Source: Pseudevernia furfuracea
Taxonomy: Eukaryota > Ascomycota > Lecanoromycetes > Lecanorales > Parmeliaceae
DNA length: 64,000 bases
Direction: 5' to 3'
Assembly (NCBI GenBank): GCA_022315425.1
Contig: JAIUPT010000032.1
Location: 1,228,501 to 1,292,500 of the forward strand
Part shown: in pieces, positions 46,571 through 57,935 of the stretch
How the letters are laid out: the number at the start of each line of letters is the position of its first letter
Position numbering within the stretch: position 1 is the stretch's first letter
Notes under the pieces: generated by a model
The model's input: only the letters and a program-made list of their open reading frames with translations
Told to the model about the DNA's origin: nothing
Databases searched by the model: none
Program-made: the position numbers and the translations under genes

Positions 46571-46756
46571 GAGGTCACGCATATGGGTCACATTTAACAA
46601 CCTCGCAATAAAAACGTGATAATCAAGTTGCACGGTCATCAATAGAGGTACCGGCACGTAATTGCATACATACTGGCTTATCTTGCTAACTTACTAGCTT
46701 CCACGCAAGAGATCAATGAAGTGCTCAACAGCTACATGACAATCCATCCAAGCCCC

Positions 46757-47314
46757 TCAGCTACTTGTACTCATACCCGCCGCTGTTGCACTCATACTGG
46801 TCATCTCCTCCGACAACATCGCAATCCCACTCACAACAACCTCATCCAATCCCTCCTGTCCGAGCTCCGTATCAATCTCAAGAATCCCCATCTTCGAGCC
46901 CACTCTCTGACCCTTATACTCCACCAAACTCTTTCCGTTTGCATCCACCAGCTTCATGAATCCGGTCTCGGAATATCCCCCCTTCCAATGAACCTCCCCC
47001 AACCCCGCACTTCGGAAAGTGCGCTTGTCGCTCGAGAACAAGCCCCCTTCTTTGTTCAGCGAGACTGTACCGGAGGGAAGCCCGAGGGTAATGTTCGAGG
47101 CGGTGGAAAATCCGAGCTTCTTGGTTGCGTGATAGGTGGCGGTGCCCGCGATATTGTTTCGGTCATCGGTGTGGAATACAGTCATGTGAGGAGCGGAGTT
47201 GGGGGTCCAGTGAATGGTGTAGAGAAGAGTCGCGTCGTCGGTGTCGAGGATGGTGTAGATGCTGCCTTTGTCATGGACATTGAGGGTTCGGAGGGGTTTA
47301 GTAGATCCGAACAT
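46757..47314 (-). CDS. small beta-rich protein, function unknown
   Basis: The single exon encodes 185 residues. Alternating hydrophobic and polar residues suggest a beta-rich fold (IYTILDTDDATLLYTIHW, MTVFHTDDRNNIAGTATYHA, GTVSLNKEGGLFSSDKRTF, GFMKLVDANGKSLVEYKG). The last part, with an acidic then hydrophobic helix (LDEVVVSGIAMLSEEM), resembles the closing helix of tubby/LURP-like barrels, but that is only a fold-level guess. There is no signal peptide or membrane helix. It converges on A49 with 186 bases between stops. I do not assign a function. Confidence 0.68.
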   Translation of the reverse strand: MFGSTKPLRTLNVHDKGSIYTILDTDDATLLYTIHWTPNSAPHMTVFHTDDRNNIAGTATYHATKKLGFSTASNITLGLPSGTVSLNKEGGLFSSDKRTFRSAGLGEVHWKGGYSETGFMKLVDANGKSLVEYKGQRVGSKMGILEIDTELGQEGLDEVVVSGIAMLSEEMTSMSATAAGMSTSS

Positions 47315-48182
47315 CGTGGGTCTGGTATATCTGGTAAAGTTGATTGTGAGGTGTGGTCAGTTGGACTGCAGAAGTTTCTCAAATGAATGGTTATCATGAT
47401 TCGGGGTAGGTCATGGTTATATTAGTAGTGATAATGAGCTTCTGGCGTTGGCCGATAGCAACAAGATCTGCGAAATAGCTCTCTCAGAAATGAGGCAGTG
47501 CAAGTATTTCCGTTCGTCAGAAGGTGCGTTTTGCGCGCATTAAACAAACATTATCCCTCTCGCACTGCAGGTTCGCTGATCGATCACCCTCATCTGCTAC
47601 GAGCTTGGCGGTCGTTCCGAGATATCATTAGCTGCTGCTCCGTAATGCTCTCTTTAAGGGCACTGCCGAGATGCATTGCAGGGAAGCGATTCGGAAGAAC
47701 CGACGAATCACAATAATAAGTAGAACCTTCCCCAAAATGACGCCTTGCATTGGATCTGACATCATCGTACTCCCGCGAGACAACATGTGAACCAAGGCGG
47801 CGAAGAGATGATCTTCAAAGTAGAGTGGGTGTGCCTCTCATGCAGTCTTGGAAAGTGGAAGACTGGTCGCCGCCAGACTCGGGCCACATGTATGGGCTTG
47901 ATTACTCTCATTGTATAGGTTCAACTTTCAGACTAGATGGCAAGGATGGTGTAATGCAAAGGACTTAGGGCTTTGGTATCTGACTCAGCATGACATTCAA
48001 TCTACTGTGATTGGCTCGATTGTAGTCTTACGACCTCCGGCAACTCTTTTTGTCATCAATTGACGTCCGCAAAATTAGCCGGTCACCGTATGTTCGATAT
48101 TGACACCATCAACTCTTCTATATCTGACTGTCACTTGCAAAGGCAGATAGCCATTCTACCATATCATATTCCACCCTTCGTA
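47315..48182. promoter_or_regulatory. divergent promoter region upstream of HEM1
   Basis: The genes on both sides are read outward. The ATG at 48183 opens the 5-aminolevulinate synthase presequence; the same frame is open upstream to 48060 without an ATG. Short frames at 47498-47968 have no support. No known haem- or oxygen-response site could be recognised by eye. Confidence 0.4.
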
Positions 48183-50082
48183 ATGGAGGCTCTCTTGAGG
48201 CAATCCCGCTCCATGTGCCCTTTCCTCAACAAAACATCTCCCGCCACTCTTCGATCCCTATCCACCACCACTCGCCATGTTTCTCCGGGCGGAGGAACCA
48301 TGTCGAATCTCCAGGTCCTCGCTCGCCGGTGCCCTGTCATGGGTAAGGCAATGAACGCCCAGGCTGCAAAGTCCGGCACCAATCCTCTAAATGGCGTCTT
48401 TGGTGGAGTCCGGGCATACGGTGGGAAGGCAAAGATCCACACTTCGAGGCCTCAGAAAGCGTCTGTGGCATCTGACATGTTGAGGGACGAGTCGCATGGT
48501 ACTCCAAGCTAGCCCATTCTTCCGTAGTACCTATTGACTGACTCTACGAGCAGTGCCTATACATCGTGCCCAAAAGCCGAAGACTCAGATTCAACAAGAA
48601 GCTGTCGCTCCAGGCCCAAAACCTGCGGCTCCGAAATTGGATACATTTGACTATGAAGGCTTTTATAATGCTGAGTTGGACAAGAAGCACAAAGACAAAT
48701 CCTACCGTTACTTCAATAACATCAATCGCCTCGCTCAAGAGTTTCCTCAAGCTCACATGACAGCCCGAGACGAGCGAGTTACCGTCTGGTGTTCCAACGA
48801 CTACCTAGGTATGGGCCGCAACCCTGAAGTTTTGAATACGATGCATGAAACCCTTGATACCTACGGTTCCGGCGCTGGCGGTACCCGCAACATTTCCGGT
48901 CACAACCAGCATGCCGTAGCCCTCGAATCGACAATTGCCCGCCTACACGCTCAGGAAGCAGCTCTAGTCTTCTCCTCCTGCTATGTCGCTAATGATGCCA
49001 CTCTCGCTACTTTGGGCAGCAAGCTCCCAAATTGTGTCATCCTCTCTGACAGCATGAATCACGCCTCTATGATCCAAGGCATCCGGCATTCTGGGGCCAA
49101 AAAGCTCGTCTTCAAACATAACGATCTTGTAGACCTCGAGGCCAAGCTGGCCTCCCTACCCCCAGATGTCCCTAAGATTATTGCTTTTGAGTCTGTTTAC
49201 AGCATGTGTGGTTCTATTGGCCCCATCGAGGAGATCTGTGACCTTGCAGATAAATACGGCGCTATTACTTTCCTCGACGAAGTCCATGCTGTGGGCATGT
49301 ACGGACCACACGGCGCTGGCGTTGCAGAGCACTTGGACTATGAAGCCCATGTCGCTGGTCGACCAAAGGGCACGATTATGGATCGCATCGACATCATAAC
49401 CGGTACCCTTGGGAAGGCCTACGGATGCGTTGGCGGCTACATCGCAGGCTCGGCTAAGATGGTCGATACAATTCGCTCGCTTGCACCCGGCTTCATCTTC
49501 ACTACTTCCTTACCCCCGGCAACGATGGCAGGGGCGAAGACAGCGATTGAATATCAAATGGAGTTCCAAGGCGATCGTCGCCTCCAACAGTTACACACTC
49601 GTTCCACGAAGCAGGCTTTAGTGGAGAAAGGCATACCTGTGATGCCGAACCCGAGCCACATTATCCCTGTTCTTGTCGGCAACGCGGAGCTTGCAAAACA
49701 AGCCTCAGACCTACTGCTCAATGATTGGGGTATCTACGTTCAGGCTATAAACTATCCTACCGTTCCTGTCGGTGAAGAACGCCTCCGCTTCACTCCTACA
49801 CCTGGCCACGTCGAGAAGTACCAGAAAGAGCTAGTGATAGCATTGGACGCTGTTTGGGATCAGCTGAGCCTCAAACGGACCGCTGACTGGGCTAAGCAAG
49901 GAGGCTTCGTTGGCGTGGGTCTTGACGCAAATGAAGTGGAGCCGTTGTGGACAGATGAACAGCTCGGACTTCACAGTAGAGCTGAGAGAGCAGGCCTGAG
50001 GGTGCTGGAGGAGGAGAAGGCGATTCAAGGAAGCATCGACGAGATGGGCGAACTCCCGCGCGCTGTGGCGGCCGCCGCTTGA
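48183..50082 (+). CDS. HEM1: 5-aminolevulinate synthase, mitochondrial
   Basis: Exons 48183..48498 and 48554..50082 join across a 55-base intron (GTACTC...AGCAG) to give 614 residues. The enzyme makes 5-aminolevulinate from glycine and succinyl-CoA in the mitochondrial matrix, the first step of haem synthesis. The presequence carries two Cys-Pro haem-regulatory motifs (SMCPFL at about residue 11 and RRCPVM at about 50), known in this family to couple haem level to import. The catalytic core shows YRYFNNINRLAQEFP, WCSNDYLGMGRNP, GSGAGGTRNISGHNQ, TFLDEVHAVGMYG and the PLP lysine in GTLGKAYGC (about K393). The C-terminus has RLRFTPTPGH and an Ala-rich end. Length agrees with fungal Hem1. Confidence 0.96.
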
Positions 50083-51001
50083 GCTTGAGCTTCGTCAGGA
50101 ATGGAGAAAGTTGGGAGGAAAGAGTTGTAAAATTCTGCAAGACGGAGAGAGATGTGAGCGTTCTTGGACAATATTGACGCTACATGAGCATGATCACGAC
50201 CATAGATGACAAAGCCTCAGGAAATTTGATGACAGTTCCACAATAACCTGACCTAACCCTTTTTATCCCCTCGCCTGCACCGTGCTATCTGACTACTTTA
50301 CCAACCCACGAGCACAAACTCCCTAGAGTACAGTAACGAACTCCCCCATTTCAATTCGGAGCATCTGCCACGTGCACACTTCAACATGTACCCCTTACAA
50401 AACCCACACTGCACCCCAAACCGCTCCATCAAGGAACTTCAAAGCAATCAACCGCTGATCCACAAGCCCCTCAAACGCCTCTTTCACTAGTCAGGTCTTC
50501 TTACCTTATGCTTTGTATTACTCTCCTCTCCTCTCCTATTATTAGCTCCTACAACACGTTTGTTTAGTGGACGCGAAAGATTCAAGCACTCTGGCCCTCA
50601 CGCCTACCTTACTCTTATGGTGGGTGGTGCTTGATTGATTGGTGAGGAAGGAGGTGGAGACCTTGATTCCGCTTACTCGTATACTTTCTTCCTCCGGTTG
50701 CAGGAAATCTGATTTGGAGATGGATGGATGGATGGATGGATGGAAATGGAAATACCCAGTCTCACACTCGTGCCGTTGAAAATAAATGACAGCAGCCTCA
50801 TGTCCTACGAGGTAGACTTGAGAAGTAGACTTGAGAAGTAATGTTCAATCCAATTAATGCGCTTGTGCGTCACACAGGCATCGTACGATTTCAACGTTAG
50901 GCTTGCTTCTCATATACATAGTATTCATCGGGCGTCAAAACGCTACAGTCCAAGTTCCTCACTGTCTGTCATCTATCTCATTTTCTCTTCTTATTCATCT
51001 T
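50083..51001. other. convergent intergenic region with microsatellite
   Basis: Two genes converge. A (TGGA)n run of six to seven units lies at about 50719-50744, and CTCTC-rich sequence at 50520-50540. The 15 bases TAGACTTGAGAAGTA occur twice head to tail near 50814-50840. No gene is visible. Confidence 0.5.
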
Positions 51002-54000
51002 TCAGACAATATTCCCCCACCGCCTAACACCCTTTCCCTCCTCCAACTCCACAACCCACCACAAACTTTCCTTCGCCTTCTCCACCTGCCCACCCTCCTC
51101 GTACGCCCTGGCAAGCGCAAACCACGCCTCGCTATCGTCCCATCCTCTTCCGCTCTTGGTCAGTGCGGACAGGAGACCGTAGGCGCGATCACGAGCTGAA
51201 AGTCTGGATAGTCGATCTAGTGTCGTGGTGCTGTGGGAGTTGTTGTTGGTGGTGTTCCCATCTTGCTGGGAGGGGAGGGGAGGGAGGGAAGCGAGTGTGG
51301 GCGTTGAGGGTGGTGGTTCGATTGGGATCGCAGGGGTCAGAGTGGGAGGTGGGGCGGAGTAGGCATCTAGAAGGATGTTGCAGAGCCCGACGGTTGCCGC
51401 TGAGTGATGGGGGAAGTGTCCTAGCGCCGTTTCGTATGCGGCCGATGCTTGGTCAGCATTTCCAAGCGAAGTATGTAGAGCAGCTTGTTCAGCAAGCACG
51501 TCAGCCCACAGCTCGCCACAGGACTTGACCCCACCATAGCCAGGCGTAGCAAAGTTTTCGGCGCTGCTGCCTTCGCGTTTCGATATATCCGTTTCGATCG
51601 ATTCCACATGAGTGGTGGCTTCAGCGAGGGCGCCTTGAGCGTCCGTGGGCATGGAAGCCCGGCGGTAAAGTGATGCTATTAGGAGCCAAATATTTGTGAG
51701 TAGGGTTAGGATGTGGCGGCTTTGGTCCGATGGGGAGAAGTTTGGCTCTGGAAGGGGAGCGAATTTGTGGAGGTTAATTGACTGAGGGCGCTGGCGTTGA
51801 GATGGTGGTGGTTTGGGGGCGACGGGGTTGGTGTTAGGGTTTTTTCTGTCCATATTTGCAGTCGCCGAGGGAATGGAGTGGAGAGGGTTTGTCGGGTCGG
51901 ATACAGCTCCCGGAGACGAAGACACTGAGGGCATGTCGTGGGAGATGGCAACGCCAACTCCATCCAATGCGTAGCTAACGTGGTCATGGTCGAAGCCATC
52001 GCCCTGTCCATCTTCTAGTGTATGTTCCTTGTGTCGATGTCGTGTGGGTAGACCTAAGCTTATGCGCTTCCGAGATCCATTTACTGTAGACGTCCTGGAT
52101 GGACTTGTAGCTTGCCTTCTTTGGATGCTGACCATGCTCTTTCGGCTGTTGCGCTTGCGCAGCTTCTTGGATTCATGCCGTCCGAGAAAATGTGATTGAT
52201 GGGTTGAATCCTGGAGTGTTGAAGCCGTGTCACCGGTGACTGAAATAGTCGGCGCCTCAGCAGCATGGTCAGGCGCTTCAGACGATGGCAACGAGCTTGA
52301 GGTTGTGTTCTCAGTTCTGACGGTATTCTTTCGAGGTGGTCGGCCTAGAACACTAGCTCTGAAGCTTCGCGGCGTCGATGTTCCATTGGTATTTGAAGGA
52401 CGTGAAATCGCTCTTTCGAGCGGCGTTTCTGGTGACTTAAAAAGCCTGGTGTAGAGACCTAGTAACTCTCCACTAGCATTGACAGCTTCCTCGGGGCCGT
52501 CCACAACCTCTGCAAGTGCAAGCTGGGTCATCTTCACTTCTATGATGTTCTTCCTTTCCGACCACCCCAGGTCTTTCAGCGAGTCTGGTAGCTTGAGGTC
52601 TCCATAAAGGATCACTTTGCCACCATATAGCTCGAGAGCCGCCTCGCAGGACGCTATTGCTGTCGAGAAATCCTGCCTGGCACTAAGCAATAAGGCTAGA
52701 AGATGCCAACATCTAAGCAGGGTTCCTCTTCTGTCTGGATCAATGTCTGATTCGTCTTCAATGCTTTCACCTGCAAAATCTGTTGCAGAAACCCCATTCG
52801 AGTTGGGTCCACGACTGCTAGCAGACAACGCCTTTTTCGTGGCGGCGATAGCACCATCCAAATCTCTCGTCTCTGCAAGTACGAACGCAAGTGAATAAAG
52901 GAACTCGACGTTATATTCCTCTCCAAATTCGGGATCTAAAGCGGTCCGGAAGTTGACTATCGCCTTTGTCTGTAGGTCTGGTCGGGATACAGTCTCGTGA
53001 GTCAACCGCGCCCAGCAGGATTGACTGATACCTAGAGCATGGTATCCAAGAGCCAAAGCTTTCCCTGAGACAGGAGGTTTGGGTATTTTTGGTTGATCTA
53101 CCAGATCTTTAGGGACGTCGTTGGCACTTACAACAGGCTTTGGCGATGAAGTTGGATGCAACTTTTGAAGCCAGTTATCTATAATATGAGTAATAGCCAA
53201 AGCCCTCTCAGCTTCCTTTCGCCGTCCGTAAGTGCAAAGCACATTAATACCTGCGGCGGCTGTGGCCAAGGAATTTTCGTCATCGTCGAGGCCTATCTCA
53301 GGTTCTCCAGATTTCTCAACTCTTGCTTTGCCCTTGATGAGGATCTGAAAGTAAGAATCTAATGCTTTGGCAGCAATAGAAAATTCTGCTATAGCTGCAT
53401 GTACGGTGAATAAATGGCGAAGTAGTCTTGTTGAATGAAAGCTTTTGGTAGCTGCTCGATAGAGGACCTGTAAAGGGTACTATTAGCGCTCTTATTCGTA
53501 GACGTATACCGTGTCCTGGGAAGATCTTTATCTCCGGGCAGCGACCTACGTCAAGTACGCCGCGGCCTAAAACAGCTTTGCCTCCTTCGCCAAGATCTTC
53601 GTCTTGCCAAGTATGACCGCACATAACCCTCCAATTCGCCATCACTTGATCGACCCAGCTTTCAATTTGTGAATTGGCTTGATCCGCCCTTGGATAATTG
53701 GTCTCTTTAAGCAGGATACCTTCGTAGGTGGCTTCGACCTTCTTGAGCTCTGCGCCCTGTTGTAATCTAGAATCGAAGACATGCTGGGTAGTCTCACGCT
53801 GCAACAGGACAGACAGCGTGTCGTAGTAATAACCCCATGTACGCATGTAGGAGCTATGCCGGTCGCCGGCCCTCAAAAGCGTGCCCGTATTGGACGCAGG
53901 TTTGGTATCCCAATATTTCGAATACGCCCTAAAAGGCGCAAGAATCCTCGATGATGGCACTGCCGATATCGAGGGCGACATTTGGTTGGCTGAAACGTGG

Positions 54001-54805
54001 AGGCTAGAAAGCATACAGTGACGAGTAAGAAGACTCTCTGTCCAATACCGATGTTCGGGAGTATTTGCAAATGTGGATGGAAGGCTTGTGATGTATGGCA
54101 GCATTGACTCATAAGTCCGAATTGCCTCTCCCAGACTGTTCGTTTCCTCCAGCGAGAGACCTAGTTTCTTGAGCAGCTGTTCCCACTCGGCCAAGGCGGG
54201 AATGCGTACATACCACGTAGATAGGCGCCTTTGACAATACAGACCTGCGTCCATCGCGCTGTAACCCCTCCATCTCGGCTCAAGCGATCAGAGACTCGAT
54301 CGAAAGTTGGCGGCAGACTTGAAAGTGCCAGGGTAGGATCACCAACGGTCGAATGTATCCATCCCACACAGATTTGCGCTTGGAATGCGTCTTCATGGAA
54401 TGTTTTTTCTTTTTCCGCCGCAGCTTGTAGGGGAGGTATCAATTGAGACAGAGTGGTCGCGGATGAAGAAGTTACAGGTCGGCCGGATACTTCAGGTATG
54501 CGGCTTTCCGTCTGCGCTGTAAGAGTGAGGCCTAGAGATGGCACCGTTCAGCATTCTTCTCATGAGCGTGACACGCGAGGAAATATATGAGAATTTGCAC
54601 ACTGTCCAGAGCATACGTACATCTGCGTTGGGGCGCATGCTTTCCAACCTTCCGTGTCAGCTCTGTGATCTCCTGCCAGTGGCCATTACATCGAGCAGCA
54701 TCGAGAAGATCGAGGTAGTGCCGAGCTTTGTCTGGCTCTCTCTGCTAAACATCCCGTTAGTTGCATTGACCGCGGCGATTGAAAGAGTATACTGACGCTC
54801 AGCAT
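51002..54805 (-). CDS. YPP1: YPP1-like TPR cargo-transport protein
   Basis: Five exons are proposed: 54805..54797 (9 bases), 54744..54621, 54531..54214, 54160..53550 and 53467..51002. Together they give 1175 residues. Helical TPR-like repeats occur along the chain (KARHYLDLLDAARCNGHWQE, LGEAIRTYESMLPYI, VLYRAATKSFHSTRLLRHLF, ATYEGILLKETNYPRA, QASAAYETALGHFPHHSAAT). A Ser-rich, basic disordered insert sits near residues 660-860, and the C-terminus is AWFALARAYEEGGQVEKA. This is the pattern of fungal Ypp1, which with Efr3 recruits the PI4-kinase Stt4 to the plasma membrane. Exons 2-5 are well supported by phase and family pattern. The 9-base first exon (Met-Leu-Ser, donor GTCAGT) is the weakest part. 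Confidence 0.8.
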
Positions 54806-55102
54806 GGCTCCATGGAGACTCGAATGCCTACTTGCCAGACCCTCCTCTATCAATGGCCAAGGGGGTAAGTCAAGCACTCAATCCTGAAATGTTTCGCCAA
54901 TGTCAGAACGCGAACTTTCCCATTAGTATTTAGCGCGGACTGCGGTTTGATAGATTACGTGTATTAAATTGATAGTGCGATACTGAGCGCCAAGGCAAAA
55001 ATTTCTCTGTCCTGGATTTTGTCCTTTGAATACCAAGGACATTACAAGAGAAGGACTGGATGATGAGTTTAGACCATTAGAGTCACTGACAAGGAGATGA
55101 TA

Positions 55103-57671
55103 ATGGCGCCCCAGGATGCGTTCGATCCACTTCGGGTGGTCACCCATCGCCTCTCGTCTACGCCTTCCAAACAACTCCCACACGTTGCTCCCTATCTGGC
55201 AACTACTATCGCTCAATGTGCTAGATCACTCGCTGCGACCACTAAGGAAGGTCAGGCTGTCGGTGGATCAGATTCCGCAATAACAGTCCACAAACTCAAA
55301 ACCCAGCTTTCTACATTACTACAAGACAAAAGCCCAGAAGCTAGGTATGCCGCAGTGATCTTAATTAAAGCCACAGTCGAAGTTGGAGGCTGGAATGTCT
55401 TGCAGGGGGTAGGGTCATGGGTCAGAGGTCTCATTGGCATTCTCGGAGTAAGTAACCCGTCCGGGTTTATGTTGAACCTCTCGAATTCGATTTTATCTCG
55501 CTCTCGCTCGACGGACTGTAAATCTTGGGTTTTAGACTTGTGATGTATCTTGACATTTAAAGCAGAAGCCTGACCGCCCAAGTACCAAAAAGCTCTGCAT
55601 TATTACAATGACTAGAATCTTCCTCCTCACACACGAACATCAGTCGCTTGTTAGGGGGATTACCACACCTTCATTGCCAGGATTTATTACGGCGTGTCTC
55701 AATCTATTGAGAAACTCGGGCTCACCCAACGCAGCTCACGAATCATGCATTCAGAGCCCACTTCTTCTTGTAGTCCTGCATGCATTGAGCGAGCTGATCA
55801 CTATGCACCCGACATCATTCCGTCCATTCGTACCGCAGATACAGTCTTTGATGCACCCGATGATTGCTCCTACACCCTCAAATTTTGAAAACGGGAACGA
55901 GCCAACTTCCACCTCGGCATCTGTATCCGAAAGTGCTCGACATTTATTTGTCTTACTCCACGTTTCTGGACCCAAGAATACCGCTGGGGAAGAATGGGCA
56001 AAATCTGTCGACGCTCTGATTGTTTCGATGCAAAGAACAGGAGACAAGGTTTTCCGGTCATTGATCGAGGATTGGACATCCTCAATAAAGAAGTATGATG
56101 TCTCAAGTTCAGGCCTGGTCGAGGATGTTGTAAGTGACCGGAACCCAACTCCATTGGCTCTGCCTGCTTGGACTGGGATTTGTGCTGGAATTGAAAGACT
56201 TGACGGTCTTCTGCTTACACTGCAAGCATTCCTCGCTTCTGCTACAGCAACGGCTGTAACACTTCCAGTAGGTAATATCCTCAACGTGGTCGATAGGATA
56301 CTTTCAATTTCTCCACCAGGAAATGGGAGGAACCCGCGAGTAAATCAGGAAATTGGCAGAGATGAGCGCGAGGGGCTATGGGTCGGATTGCCTCGGCTTC
56401 AGATCTTAGCACTAGGAGTCTGCTCACTCTTGATATCGCGTATGGGCCATAGCTCTGCACCAATAGCTTCCACGATTTTAGAACAGCTGTTATGGACTTT
56501 TGAGAGCCAATATGGGAACGATGGTTTTCGGAGAGCAGCATATGGGCTGGTGTCACAGATTCTCACTGTATTTGGGCCTTCATTGCCTAAGACCTACGCA
56601 ATCCCACTCTCTCGATGCATTAGGATGTGTTGCGAAGATCTATTGCCCTCTGTTGATCCTCAATTGCAGGACGGACAAGCTTCGTTTCCTGACACTAAAA
56701 TACCTCCAAATGGAAGCACCTCCTCAACGAATGCAGACTCCTACTTGAAATCTGCTAGCGATCAGGTGGACCTATCGAGTGCTTCCACCAATGAACTCCA
56801 AGCGGCACGAGAACTTCTACCGTTGACGTTGATGAACCTACCCAACGAGTATCTTCCGTTTTCCCTCCGGAGCCAAATGGACCGGACGGCCATCATCACA
56901 AATAATAAGAAAGCAATGTTGGCAAGTGTGATGAACCCAGCTTCTAAGCGCAAAGGAAAGAAGCACACAACTAGCATTCTGCCTTTACTTGCGAGGGCGC
57001 ACCCGGAAGCTTTGGAGGTAGAAGCCCTACTACGGCCCCAGATGCCTCCAATTCAGTCTCGGCGAAACGATGGGAAAGGGCTGGACTCAGATGGGGAAGA
57101 AGACACATACATGTACGATCACCCCCAAATCGGCGAGTCCGACGGATTCTTTCATGATTCGGTAGGTACCAATGAGGACGCCAACCTCGGAAAGAACATC
57201 ATCGTGGTGGGACCCAGCGGTGTGCAAGTTCAAAATGCACCAGGAGCTGTCGAAGAGGGTGTTTCGAGCACAGAGCCTACAGGTGTTTCCACAATCACAA
57301 CGATAGGCTTGCCAGAGTCTAAACCTGCCTTCACTTGCACTTCAGCGAAGCGTGACCGAGAGGAAGATTACGATTCTGACACACAAGAAGCAGAGCGAGT
57401 CGAGATAGGACTGGCTAGCAAGCGATCACGAATGGGTTTTGACGAGACACGAAAGGAAACTCCGCCAGAGTCGGCGCCCGCAGGTGCTGCAATAGTAGAC
57501 ACTGGTGGACTAGGGCAAACCGTCAAGAAGGTCTCTGACTCGGACTCCGCGGCTGTGCCAGACAGACAACCTATCTTCCAGCAAGAGGATAGCGATGAGA
57601 GTGACTTTGAGATGCCAATCTTGAATCTGGACCCAGATACAGACGAAGAGGAAGAAGAAGAAGGTTATTGA
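55103..57671 (+). CDS. RIX1: pre-rRNA-processing protein RIX1
   Basis: Exons 55103..55447 and 55566..57671 join in phase zero across a 118-base intron (GTAAGT...AGCAG) to give 816 residues. The N-terminal half is an alpha-solenoid (DALIVSMQRTG, LLRNSGSPNAAHESC) with the Rix1/PELP1 core: LKTQLSTLLQDKSPEARYAA, LIKATVEVGGWNVLQG, WVRGLIGILGKPDRPSTKKL. Rix1 works with Ipi1 and Ipi3 in the nucleoplasm on ITS2 processing and late 60S maturation. The C-terminal 250 residues are charged and disordered, with a basic patch (KRKGKKH) and an Asp/Glu-rich end (DPDTDEEEEEEGY). The gene diverges from YPP1 with 297 bases between starts. Confidence 0.88.
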
Positions 57672-57935
57672 GCCAAGTCATGTACGCTTCTTCTATGGCT
57701 TGAAGCTTGTTGGACCACCACATTCTGATGCATAGCCCTAGCCTATAAATTGCTAAAAGGATCTGGCCCCATGTACTCAAAGTTCTAAAATAAGTGACAT
57801 GAAGGGAATTTACCGCGTATCACAAAGAGATGCCAACTGTTGGGAGTTCGATCCCCTTGAAATGCTAACAATGGCACCTCTTGCTATTTGCATGTGCGGC
57901 TGCGATCACTGCAGCCCAAATGACATGCAATTCGC

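Noticed and set aside
53468..53549. GTATAC donor inside the fourth YPP1 intron
   Set aside because: It leaves the wrong phase; the GTAGGT donor at 53549 gives GVLD-VLYRAATKSF in phase.
54161..54213. reading straight through 54213-54161 in the YPP1 gene
   Set aside because: The two exon frames differ; removing this 53-base GTATGT...CTAG intron restores KGAYLRG-LSLEETNS in one frame.
57800..57880. tRNA-like T-loop (GTTCGATCC) near 57846
   Set aside because: No matching acceptor stem, D-arm or anticodon arm lies at the right distance upstream, so it is not a tRNA gene.
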